Shown piece after piece: positions 7,925-15,232 of a DNA stretch of 64,000 nucleotides. The position numbers and the translations under genes were made by a program. Each line of letters opens with the position of its first letter. The first letter of the stretch is position 1. Source of the stretch: Pseudoflavonifractor sp050943825 (lineage in GTDB: Bacteria; Bacillota; Clostridia; Oscillospirales; Oscillospiraceae); the NCBI RefSeq assembly GCF_050943825.1, contig NZ_JBMNPX010000005.1, positions 1 through 64,000 on the forward strand, in the 5' to 3' direction. Below the pieces are notes generated by a model. That model saw only the letters and a program-made list of their open reading frames with translations. It was not told where the DNA came from and did not search any database.

Positions 7925-8767
7925 GTGGAACATATCGCCCATGCGGCCCCTGTGGTCAAGTGGGTGGGGGGAAAGCGGCAGCTGCTGCCCCAGATTCTCC
8001 CCCTGATCCCCAAGCGGATGACCGCCTACTGCGAGCCCTTTCTGGGCGGCGGCGCGGTTCTCTTTGCCCTTCAGCCCAAGCGTGCCCTGGTCAACGACCT
8101 GAACAAGGACCTGATTACCGTCTACCGGGTCATCAAGGAGGACGCCGACGCCCTCATCGAGCACCTGTCCCGCCACGAGAACACCCCGGAGTACTTCTAC
8201 CGCATCCGGGACCTGGACCGGGACAAGGAGGCCTATGCCGCCCTGTCTGACGTGGAGAAGGCCTCCCGGCTGCTCTACCTCAACAAGACCTGCTACAACG
8301 GCCTCTTCCGGGTCAACGCCTCAGGGGCCTTCAACTCCCCCTACGGCCACTACCGCCGGCCCAACATCGTCAACGAGCAGACCATCCGGGGCGTGAGCCG
8401 GTATTTTAATGCCTGCGACATCACCTTTTTCAGTGGGGACTTTGCCTCCGTGCTGGAGCAGGTGCCCAAGGGCGGCTTTGTGTATCTTGACCCGCCCTAT
8501 GACCCCGTGTCCGACACCGCCAGCTTCACCGGGTACAACCGGGGCGGCTTCGGCCGGGAGGAACAGGTGCGGCTGAAGGAGTGCTGCGACGCACTCACCG
8601 CCCGGGGCGTAAAGTTCCTGCTCTCCAACTCGGCCACCCCCTTCATCCGGGAGCTGTACAGCTCCTATCGCGTCTCCATCGTCCAGGCCCGGCGGGCGGT
8701 CAACTCGGTGGCCAGCCGCCGTGGCGCCATTGAGGAGGTGCTGGTGCGCAACTATGGGACTCAATGA
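7925..8767 (+). CDS. Dam-family DNA adenine methylase of a restriction-modification pair
   Basis: SAM-dependent N6-adenine methylase that should protect host DNA from the adjacent nuclease. The 280-residue product follows the class alpha order: motif X VKWVGGKRQLL near the N terminus, the SAM-binding motif I PFLGGGAV at about residues 39-46, LYLNKTCYNGLFRVN in the middle, and catalytic motif IV DPPY. Similarity of layout to DpnII/Dam enzymes suggests a GATC-like site, but the target is not shown by sequence alone. GTG at 7925 is used because AGGAGG lies 8 bases upstream. The 3' end overlaps the endonuclease start by 14 bases, so the two form one transcription unit ending at 10028-10059. Confidence 0.93.
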   Translation: MEHIAHAAPVVKWVGGKRQLLPQILPLIPKRMTAYCEPFLGGGAVLFALQPKRALVNDLNKDLITVYRVIKEDADALIEHLSRHENTPEYFYRIRDLDRDKEAYAALSDVEKASRLLYLNKTCYNGLFRVNASGAFNSPYGHYRRPNIVNEQTIRGVSRYFNACDITFFSGDFASVLEQVPKGGFVYLDPPYDPVSDTASFTGYNRGGFGREEQVRLKECCDALTARGVKFLLSNSATPFIRELYSSYRVSIVQARRAVNSVASRRGAIEEVLVRNYGTQ

Positions 8768-10019
8768 CAGCGCCTGGGAGGCTCTCTTTCGGAAGTATGA
8801 CATCCTCAGCCGCATTGAGGCGGACGGACAGTTCTTCATCTCCGCCAATCAGATCAAGGAGTTCCGTGAGCCCCGGCTCATGACCAAGTTCGACCACCGG
8901 GTCAACCTGCCCCAGCTGTTCGCGGACAACGGCCTTGCCATCCTGCCGGTGACCCGTGGGGACTACGTCATCGCCCCCTTTGCCGCCTACCACGACTTTG
9001 AGCCGCCCCAGGGCTCGCCCACACGGGTGCGGCTCCCCGTAGGGCTCCAGAGTCTGGCCCCCCGCTTTCTGGTCAGTGAGGCCATTGCCCTCAACTGCGC
9101 GGCGGCCTGCGGAATTCTGGAGGACTTTCTGGAGGACCAGGCCGTGGTGCCCACGGTCAGCGGCCGCATGGGCTCTGGCCGGGTCTCCTTCTCCATCGAC
9201 GTACCCGACGGCCAGCGTCAGGTGGAGGTGAACAACGCCCAGATTGAGATTGACGCCGCCTGCGAGGGCAGCCGCTTTCTCTCCCTCTTCGAGGCCAAGC
9301 GGGACTTGGCCGACGACTTTCTGGTCCGCCAGCTCTACTACCCCTACCGGGTGTGGTCGGATCGGGTGACCAAGCCGGTGAAGAGTGTGTTCCTGGTGTT
9401 CACCAATGGCGTGTTCCACCTGTACGAGTACCGCTTTGAACAGCCGGAGCGGTACTGCTCCCTCCGTCTGGTGAAGCAGCGCAGCTACACCCTGACCACA
9501 GGCATCACCCGCTCGGACATCGGCCGCCTGCTGACCGGCGTGCCCCTCCTGCCTGAGCCGGAGATCTCCTTCCCCCAGGCCAACAGCATGGCCCGTGTGG
9601 TCAACCTGGCCGAGCTGCTGTCCGGCCGGGACATGACCCGGGATGAGATTACCGCCGAGTACGCCTTTGACGCCCGGCAGACCAACTACTACACCGACGC
9701 GGGCCGCTATCTGGGCCTGATGGAGAAGGACAGAAAGGACGGCGCGGTGTGCTTCCGCCTGTCCCCGCTGGGACGGCGTATCCTCTCCATGGATCTGCGG
9801 GAGCGGCAGCTGGCCCTGGCCGGGCAGATTCTGGGCCACCGTGCCTTCCGGGAGACCATGCGAGTGTGCCTGAGCAGCGGGGAAATGCCGCCCGCCGGAG
9901 CGGTGGTGGAGATTATGAAGGCCTCCGGTCTCTACCACGTGGCCTCGGACAGCACCTACTTCCGCCGGGCCTCCACCGTGACGGGCTGGCTCAACTGGAT
10001 TCTGGACCTGACAGAGTGA
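8754..10019 (+). CDS. Type II restriction endonuclease, PD-(D/E)XK-like
   Basis: Predicted partner nuclease of the methylase just upstream. The 421-residue product has no membrane segment. A central QIEIDAACEG ... LFEAKRD stretch (about residues 160-180) fits a PD-(D/E)XK active site, with the acidic residue before and E-x-K at the end. The C-terminal third (from about residue 280) looks like a winged-helix DNA-reading region: LAELLSGRDMTRDEI, then YYTDAGRYLGLM. The layout recalls two-domain restriction enzymes that travel with Dam-like methylases. The ATG at 8754 overlaps the methylase stop; its nearest AGGAGG is 15 bases upstream, so translation may depend on coupling, which would keep the nuclease below the methylase. 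Confidence 0.75.
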   Translation: MGLNDSAWEALFRKYDILSRIEADGQFFISANQIKEFREPRLMTKFDHRVNLPQLFADNGLAILPVTRGDYVIAPFAAYHDFEPPQGSPTRVRLPVGLQSLAPRFLVSEAIALNCAAACGILEDFLEDQAVVPTVSGRMGSGRVSFSIDVPDGQRQVEVNNAQIEIDAACEGSRFLSLFEAKRDLADDFLVRQLYYPYRVWSDRVTKPVKSVFLVFTNGVFHLYEYRFEQPERYCSLRLVKQRSYTLTTGITRSDIGRLLTGVPLLPEPEISFPQANSMARVVNLAELLSGRDMTRDEITAEYAFDARQTNYYTDAGRYLGLMEKDRKDGAVCFRLSPLGRRILSMDLRERQLALAGQILGHRAFRETMRVCLSSGEMPPAGAVVEIMKASGLYHVASDSTYFRRASTVTGWLNWILDLTE

Positions 10020-10027
10020 TTTATCAG

Positions 10028-10059
10028 ACGCCCCGGAGCACAGCTCCGGGGCGTTTTCT
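10028..10059 (+). terminator. Intrinsic terminator of the restriction-modification unit
   Basis: CGCCCCGGAGC (10029-10039) pairs with GCTCCGGGGCG (10043-10053) around ACA, followed by TTTTCTC. Confidence 0.9.
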
Positions 10060-10082
10060 CCTTTCCGCCCCTCCGGGGGCAG

Positions 10083-10111
10083 TTGCAATCCCTCGGCGAT
10101 TGGGGTAAAAT
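10083..10111 (+). promoter_or_regulatory. Sigma-A promoter of nadE
   Basis: TTGCAA (10083-10088) and TAAAAT (10106-10111) lie 17 bases apart, about 50 bases before the nadE start. Confidence 0.75.
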
Positions 10112-10160
10112 ATAGTGTTAAATTGATTGGATTCTATTCCTCGTTAAGGAGGTTATTTGT

Positions 10161-12086
10161 ATGCGGGACGGATTTATCAAAGTCGCGGCGGGCACCCCTG
10201 AAATCAGGGTGGCCGACTGCCGCCACAACGCGGAGGCCTGCTTCACCCTGATGCGGGAGGCGGCCAAGCAGGGGGTCAAGGTGCTGGTGCTGCCCGAGCT
10301 GTGCCTCACCGGCTACACCTGCGGAGACCTGTTCCTCCACGACACCCTGCTCCAGGGCGCGGAGGAGGCCCTGGCCACCGTGCTGGAGGCCACCCGGAAT
10401 CTGGACATGGTCACCGCTCTGGGCCTGCCGGTGCGGTGCAAATGGGACAACAAACTGTATAACTGCGCAACAGTTATACACAAAGGAGAGATTTTAGGCC
10501 TGGTTCCCAAGACCGCACTGCCCAACTACGGCGAATTCTACGAGGGCAGATGGTTTGCCTCCGGCGAGGGCGTGGAGTTCTATATCCCGCTGTGCGGTCA
10601 GGATGTGGAGCTGTGCGCCCGTCAGCTCTTCGGCTGCACGACCATGCCCAACCTGGTCATCGGCGTGGAGATCTGCGAGGACCTGTGGGGCACCCAGCCC
10701 CCCTCCGGCCTTCTGGCCGCCGCCGGAGCCACTGTGATGCTCAACCTGTCCGCCTCCGACGAGGTGGTGGGCAAGGCGGAGTACCGCCGTGCCCTGGTCA
10801 CCGGCCAGTCCGCCCGGCTGGTGTGCGGCTATGTGTACGCCGACGCCGGTGAGGGCGAGTCCACCACCGACATGGTCTTTACCGGCCACAACCTCATCGC
10901 TGAAAACGGCGCTCTGCTGGGTGAGCGGCGTTTCGCCTGCGGCCTGACCGTCAGCGAGATCGACGTGGACCGGCTGGTGTACGAGCGCCGCCGGATGAAC
11001 ACCTATGCCCCCTCCAAGGAGGCCATGGAGATTGGCCGCGTCAACTTTGACCTGGAGCGGGAGGAGACCCATCTCACCCGCCGCTTCTCCCCCACCCCCT
11101 TTGTGCCCGAGGACAGCACCGACCGTGCCGAGCGCTGCGATGAGATTCTGAAGATCGCCGCCCTGGGCCTGAAGCGCCGTCTGGAGCACACCCACGCCTC
11201 TGCCGCGGTGGTGGGCCTGTCCGGCGGACTGGATTCCACCCTGGCCATCCTCATCGCCGCCGTGGCCATGAAGCTGCTGGACCGTCCCGCGTCGGACATC
11301 ATCGCGGTGACCATGCCCTGCTTCGGCACCACCGACCGCACCCGGGACAACGCCGTGGAGCTGGCCGGACGGCTGGGTGCCACCCTGAAGCGCATCGACA
11401 TCGGCGAGGCGGTGAAGCAGCACTTCAAGGACATCGGCCAGTCCATGGACAACCACGACGTGACCTTTGAGAACGGCCAGGCCAGAGAGCGGACCCAGGT
11501 GCTGATGGACATTGCCAACCAGTGCGGCGGCCTGGTGGTGGGTACCGGCGACCTGAGCGAGCTGGCTCTGGGCTGGGCCACCTACAACGGCGACCACATG
11601 TCCATGTACGGCGTCAACGCCTCCATCCCCAAGACCCTGGTGCGCCATCTGGTGGCCTTTGTGGCCGGGGACAAGGTGGCGGAGGACCCCCGTCTGTCCC
11701 ACGTGCTGGAGGACATTCTGGACACCCCTGTGTCCCCCGAGCTGCTCCCCGCCGTGGGCGGCGAGATCGCCCAGCGCACCGAGGACCTGGTGGGCCCCTA
11801 TGAGCTCCACGACTTCTTCCTCTACTATATTATCCGCTGGGGCTTTCCGCCCCGGAAGGTGTTCCGTCTGGCGGAGCAGGCCCTGGGTGACCGGTACGAC
11901 CGTGCCGTCATCCTCAAGTGGCTGAAGAACTTCTACCGGCGGTTCTTTGCCCAGCAGTTCAAGCGCTCCTGTCTGCCCGACGGCCCCAAGGTGGGCTCGG
12001 TGACCCTGTCTCCCCGCGGCGACTGGCGGATGCCTTCTGATGCTTCGGCACGCCTCTGGATGGAGGAGCTGGAGACACTGAGCTGA
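10161..12086 (+). CDS. nadE: Glutamine-dependent NAD+ synthetase
   Basis: Last step of NAD synthesis: amidates nicotinate adenine dinucleotide using glutamine-derived ammonia and ATP. The 641-residue product is the long, two-domain form. The N-terminal nitrilase-like glutaminase has its catalytic triad at E46 (LVLPELCLTGYTCGD), K117 (GLVPKTALPNYGEFYE) and C172 (VIGVEICEDLWG). The C-terminal synthetase starts near residue 320 and has the P-loop GLSGGLDST at about 350 and VGTGDLSELALGW. ATG at 10161 follows TAAGGAGG with 8-base spacing. It is a single-gene unit here; pncA and pncB, which feed the same pathway with nicotinate, lie at 21689-23700. Confidence 0.97.
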   Translation: MRDGFIKVAAGTPEIRVADCRHNAEACFTLMREAAKQGVKVLVLPELCLTGYTCGDLFLHDTLLQGAEEALATVLEATRNLDMVTALGLPVRCKWDNKLYNCATVIHKGEILGLVPKTALPNYGEFYEGRWFASGEGVEFYIPLCGQDVELCARQLFGCTTMPNLVIGVEICEDLWGTQPPSGLLAAAGATVMLNLSASDEVVGKAEYRRALVTGQSARLVCGYVYADAGEGESTTDMVFTGHNLIAENGALLGERRFACGLTVSEIDVDRLVYERRRMNTYAPSKEAMEIGRVNFDLEREETHLTRRFSPTPFVPEDSTDRAERCDEILKIAALGLKRRLEHTHASAAVVGLSGGLDSTLAILIAAVAMKLLDRPASDIIAVTMPCFGTTDRTRDNAVELAGRLGATLKRIDIGEAVKQHFKDIGQSMDNHDVTFENGQARERTQVLMDIANQCGGLVVGTGDLSELALGWATYNGDHMSMYGVNASIPKTLVRHLVAFVAGDKVAEDPRLSHVLEDILDTPVSPELLPAVGGEIAQRTEDLVGPYELHDFFLYYIIRWGFPPRKVFRLAEQALGDRYDRAVILKWLKNFYRRFFAQQFKRSCLPDGPKVGSVTLSPRGDWRMPSDASARLWMEELETLS

Positions 12087-12221
12087 ACCTGTCAGCCACC
12101 CATAAGACAGGGCGACTGGAAATAAAAAATATTTTTTCTAAAGTGAATGGAAATCCCTTCGCCAATCGTATTATGGGTGAAACCCGCTGAGGATTATCTC
12201 ACGATTTCGGAGGGTAAGAAG

Positions 12222-12668
12222 ATGAAAAAGGTATTGATTGGCACTCTGACTGTGGTACTGGTTCTCACCGCGATTACCGCAGGCGCTTTTGCCGCTGGTC
12301 GTGGCCAGGGCAGCCGCTTTGTGGATGCCGACGGCAACGGCATCTGCGACAATTACGCAGCCTACTGCAAGGGTACCGGCTATGGTACAGGTTATGTGGA
12401 CGCCGACAATGACGGTGTGTGCGACAATTACGGCACCAACTGCCGGGGCACCGGCTGCGGCCTGGGTTTTGTAGACGCCGACAACGACGGCATCTGCGAC
12501 AACTGCGGCACCAATTGCCGGGGTACCGGCTGCGGCCTGGGCTTTGTGGACGCCGACAACGACGGTATCTGCGACAACTACGCCTCCGGCTGTCAGGGCT
12601 CTGGCTGCGGTTCCGGCTGGGGCAATGGCTCCGGCCGCGGCGGCCACCACGGCGGACGGCACAGCTAA
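12222..12668 (+). CDS. Secreted protein with four DxDxDG repeats
   Basis: Unknown function. The 148-residue product starts with a signal peptide (KK, hydrophobic VLIGTLTVVLVLTAIT, cleavage likely after GAFA). The mature part is four 25-residue repeats, encoded by exact 75-base units at 12318-12617. Each opens with [FY]VDADNDGICDN or close variants, which has the D-x-D-x-D-G-x-x-D spacing of EF-hand, dockerin and thrombospondin type 3 calcium loops, and carries two to four cysteines. The C terminus is a Gly/His-rich tail ending GGHHGGRHS. Metal binding outside the cell is inferred. ATG at 12222 has GGAGGG 7 bases upstream. The sigma factor gene starts 22 bases after its stop, and the anti-sigma protein has a similar Gly/His tail. 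Confidence 0.85.
   Translation: MKKVLIGTLTVVLVLTAITAGAFAAGRGQGSRFVDADGNGICDNYAAYCKGTGYGTGYVDADNDGVCDNYGTNCRGTGCGLGFVDADNDGICDNCGTNCRGTGCGLGFVDADNDGICDNYASGCQGSGCGSGWGNGSGRGGHHGGRHS
12318..12617 (+). repeat. Four tandem 75-bp coding repeats
   Basis: Units at 12318-12392, 12393-12467, 12468-12542 and 12543-12617 keep frame exactly. Units two to four are closest to each other, and the first has diverged most. Confidence 0.9.
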
Positions 12669-12690
12669 ACGGTTCAAATGGGGGAGGTCC

Positions 12691-13176
12691 ATGCGCAGCG
12701 AGGCGGAGGCACTCCGGGCCATCGACCGGTACGGCGATACGGTCCGGCGCATCTGTCTGCTCCAGCTGAAAAACCACGCGGATACGGAGGACGTATTTCA
12801 GACGGTGTTTCTGAAATACGTCCTCAGCACCGCTGTGTTCGAGAGCGAGGAGCACGAAAAGGCCTGGTTCATCCGGGTCACTCTCAACGCCTGCCGGGAT
12901 CTGCTGCGGGGCTTTTTCCGCAGCAGGACGGTGTCCATCCACGAGCTGCCGGACATCCCCGCCGACGTACCGGAGGAGCACCGGGAGGTGCTGGAGGCAG
13001 TGGCCGCTCTGCCGGGCAAGTACCGGGAGGCGGTGTATCTCCACTACTACGAGGGCTACTCCGCCCCGGAGATTGGCCGCCTGCTGGGCAAGAACCCCAA
13101 CACGGTGTACACCCTGCTCACCCGGGCCAGAAAGCTGCTGAAGGACAGGCTGGGAGGTGACGGACATGGAGGATAA
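12691..13176 (+). CDS. ECF-type RNA polymerase sigma factor
   Basis: Small sigma-70 family factor that would direct RNA polymerase to a dedicated set of promoters. The 161-residue product has region 2 (RYGDTVRRICLLQLKN, HADTEDVFQTVFLKYV, then a WFIRVTLNACRDLLR helix) and region 4 (ALPGKYREAVYLHYYEGYS, APEIGRLLGKNPNTVYTLLTRARKLLKD, a helix-turn-helix). There is no region 1 or 3. The ATG at 12691 has GGGGAGG only 3 bases upstream; no better in-frame start exists. It sits between the repeat protein and a membrane anti-sigma factor whose start it overlaps by 11 bases, the usual sign of a sigma/anti-sigma pair. I did not recognise its target promoter; the region before 12222 lacks a clear sigma-A site. 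Confidence 0.92.
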   Translation: MRSEAEALRAIDRYGDTVRRICLLQLKNHADTEDVFQTVFLKYVLSTAVFESEEHEKAWFIRVTLNACRDLLRGFFRSRTVSIHELPDIPADVPEEHREVLEAVAALPGKYREAVYLHYYEGYSAPEIGRLLGKNPNTVYTLLTRARKLLKDRLGGDGHGG

Positions 13177-13978
13177 GCTGCGCGCCGCCTTTGACAGCGT
13201 CCACGCCGAGACGGAGCTGAAGGAGCGCACCATGGCCTTCCTGGCCCACGCCGGAGAGGAAGCTCCCCCCCGCCGCCTTCCTGCCGGCCACCTGTGCCGG
13301 ACCATTGCGGCTGCGGCGGCCTGCCTGCTGGTGCTACTGGGCGCCAGTGGGTATTACACACTGCTTGTTCCGGTGTCCGCCATCAGTGTGGATGTGAACC
13401 CCTCCCTGGAGCTGTCCCTCAACCGTCTGGACCGGGTCATCTCGGTAAAGGGCTACAACCCGGAGGGCGAGGCTCTGGCCAGCTCTCTGGATTTGACCTT
13501 CCAGCCCTACACCCAGGCGCTGGAGGAGATCCTGTCCAGCGAGACCGTGTCCGCCTATCTGGCAGGGGACAACGCTGTGTCCATCACCGTGGCCTGCTAC
13601 AATCCGGACAAGAGCGCCCAGATGCTCTCGGCAGCCCAGGCCTGCGCCCAGGGCTGCGGGCAGGTGTACTGCCACGAGAGCGGCAGCGCGGAGCTGGAGG
13701 AGGCCCACCACGCGGGTATGTCGGTGGGCAAGTACCGGGCGTTTCTGGAGCTCCAGGCTCTGGACCCCTCCGTCACGGCGGAGGATGTGCAGTCCATGTC
13801 CATGCGGGAGATCCGGGACAGAATCGCCGCCCTCTCCGGCGGTGAGACCGAGACCTCGACCGGTCAGGGAAGCCAATCATCATCCGGCGGTTACGTCCAG
13901 CAGTCCGGTTCCGGCGGCGGGTGGGGCCAGGGCGGCCACCACGGCCACGGACACGGTGGCTGGCAGGGTCATGAATGA
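13166..13978 (+). CDS. RsgI-like membrane anti-sigma factor with Gly/His-rich tail
   Basis: Predicted to hold the adjacent sigma factor inactive until an outside signal arrives. The 270-residue product has a short cytoplasmic N terminus (HAETELKERTMAFL), one membrane helix at about residues 46-68, then an outer domain beginning with the RsgI-type run AISVDVNPSLELSLNRLDRV and continuing VKGYNPEGE. The last 45 residues are low-complexity Ser/Gly, then Gly/His (GGHHGHGHGG), a plausible metal-binding sensor. ATG at 13166 has GGGAGG 8 bases upstream. The sigma gene overlaps it; a CHR transporter gene begins 37 bases after its stop. Known RsgI proteins carry carbohydrate-binding modules there instead, so the ligand here is an open question. 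Confidence 0.85.
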   Translation: MEDKLRAAFDSVHAETELKERTMAFLAHAGEEAPPRRLPAGHLCRTIAAAAACLLVLLGASGYYTLLVPVSAISVDVNPSLELSLNRLDRVISVKGYNPEGEALASSLDLTFQPYTQALEEILSSETVSAYLAGDNAVSITVACYNPDKSAQMLSAAQACAQGCGQVYCHESGSAELEEAHHAGMSVGKYRAFLELQALDPSVTAEDVQSMSMREIRDRIAALSGGETETSTGQGSQSSSGGYVQQSGSGGGWGQGGHHGHGHGGWQGHE

Positions 13979-14015
13979 GCCGGAAATCATAGATACCGGA
14001 AGAGGCTGAGAAATT

Positions 14016-14579
14016 TTGAACCGTTGTTTGGACCTGTTTTTGACCTTTGCCAAAATCGGCGTATGCACCTTCGGCGGCGGCTATGCCATGCTGCCCATCC
14101 TCCAGCGTGAGGTTGTGGAAAAGCGTGACTGGGCCACTGAGGACCAGCTGGCCGACTACTACGCCGTGGGCCAGTGTACCCCCGGCATCATCGCGGTGAA
14201 CACCGCCACCTTTGTGGGTTACACCCAGGCCGGATGGCTGGGCGGCACCGTGGCCACCCTGGGCGTGGTGTTCCCCTCCATTGTGATTATCTGTATCATC
14301 GCCGCCTTCCTCCAGAACTTTGCCGACTTCCCTGTGGTCATCCACGCCTTTGCCGGCATCCGCGCCTGCGTGTGCGCCCTGATCTTCTCCAGCGTCATCA
14401 AGCTGGCCAAGAAGTCGGTGGTCAACTGGTGGTCGGCCATTATCTTCCTGGTGGTGCTGGTGCTGTCCGCCTTTGTGGGGCTGTCCCCGGTGCTGCTGGT
14501 CATCCTGGCCGGTGTGTGCGGCCTGGCCATCAGCTCCTGCATCCGCTACCTGAACCGCGGAAAGGAGGGGGCGAAATGA
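14016..14579 (+). CDS. CHR-family (chromate-type) transporter, first half-size subunit
   Basis: Integral membrane protein of 187 residues, one CHR domain, the half-size form that works with a partner. It has the family signatures FGGGYAMLPILQREVV near residue 20 and VGQCTPGIIAVNTATFVGY, then about five hydrophobic helices. CHR proteins export chromate in some bacteria; in gut Clostridia the natural substrate is unknown. A TTG start at 14016 is used, with AGAGG 10 bases upstream; the next ATG would delete the conserved FGGGYA motif. The gene follows the anti-sigma gene by 37 bases without a terminator and overlaps the second CHR gene by four bases, so all five genes from 12222 may form one transcript. 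Confidence 0.88.
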   Translation: MNRCLDLFLTFAKIGVCTFGGGYAMLPILQREVVEKRDWATEDQLADYYAVGQCTPGIIAVNTATFVGYTQAGWLGGTVATLGVVFPSIVIICIIAAFLQNFADFPVVIHAFAGIRACVCALIFSSVIKLAKKSVVNWWSAIIFLVVLVLSAFVGLSPVLLVILAGVCGLAISSCIRYLNRGKEGAK

Positions 14580-15172
14580 TCTTCCTCCGCCTGTTCTACG
14601 AGTTCTTTAAAGTGGGTCTTTTCTCGGTGGGCGGCGGTCTGGCCACCCTGCCCTTCCTGCGGCACCTGGGCGAGGTGACCGGCTGGTTCTCCGCCGCCGA
14701 CCTGGCCAACATGGTGGCTGTGTCCGAGTCCACCCCCGGCGCCATGGGTATCAACATGGCCACCTATGTGGGCTTTACCGTGGGCGGCCAGTCCGGCCTG
14801 CCCGGTGGAAACATCGTGGGCGCGGTCATCGCCACCCTGGGCCTGGTGGCCCCCTCCATCCTGGTGATCCTCATCATCGCCAAGTTCCTGCAGAAATTCC
14901 GCCAGAGCCGGGTGGTGGACGGGGTGTTCTCCGGCCTGCGGCCCGCCTCCACCGGCCTTATCGCCGCCGCCGGATTGTCAGTGGCCCAGATCGCCCTGCT
15001 CACCGGTGCGGCCTGGACGGGCTGGAACTCCCTCACCGCCGTCATCAACTGGAAGGGCGTCATCTTGGCCGTGGCCGTCTTTATCTGCATGCAGGTGAAG
15101 GCCCTGAAAAAGCTCCACCCCATTGTATACATCGCCGCCGCTGCCGTCATCGGCGTGGTGTTCCAGTTCTGA
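14576..15172 (+). CDS. CHR-family (chromate-type) transporter, second half-size subunit
   Basis: Membrane protein of 198 residues and partner of the preceding gene. It shows the CHR signatures FFKVGLFSVGGGLATLPFL at the N terminus and VAVSESTPGAMGINMATYVGF, followed by hydrophobic helices. The two halves presumably assemble in opposite orientation into one transporter, as known for short-chain CHR pairs. Start and stop overlap as ATGA with the first subunit, so synthesis should be balanced. The strong terminator at 15181-15217 follows directly. The exported anion cannot be told from sequence; association with a metal-sensing-like sigma system is inferred from position only. Confidence 0.88.
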   Translation: MIFLRLFYEFFKVGLFSVGGGLATLPFLRHLGEVTGWFSAADLANMVAVSESTPGAMGINMATYVGFTVGGQSGLPGGNIVGAVIATLGLVAPSILVILIIAKFLQKFRQSRVVDGVFSGLRPASTGLIAAAGLSVAQIALLTGAAWTGWNSLTAVINWKGVILAVAVFICMQVKALKKLHPIVYIAAAAVIGVVFQF

Positions 15173-15180
15173 TTGACCAT

Positions 15181-15217
15181 AAAAAATGTCCGTCCTCAAT
15201 GAGGACGGACATTTTTT
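15181..15217. terminator. Bidirectional terminator between CHR pair and rnr
   Basis: ATGTCCGTCCTC (15186-15197) pairs perfectly with its complement (15201-15212) around AAT, with an A-run before and a T-run after. It can stop both convergent transcripts. Confidence 0.93.
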
Positions 15218-15232
15218 CTCGTTTTACGGGCC

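Noticed and set aside
12124..12137. AAAAAATATTTTTT as nadE terminator
   Set aside because: An A/T-only palindrome without a GC stem is not an intrinsic terminator; no clear nadE terminator was found.
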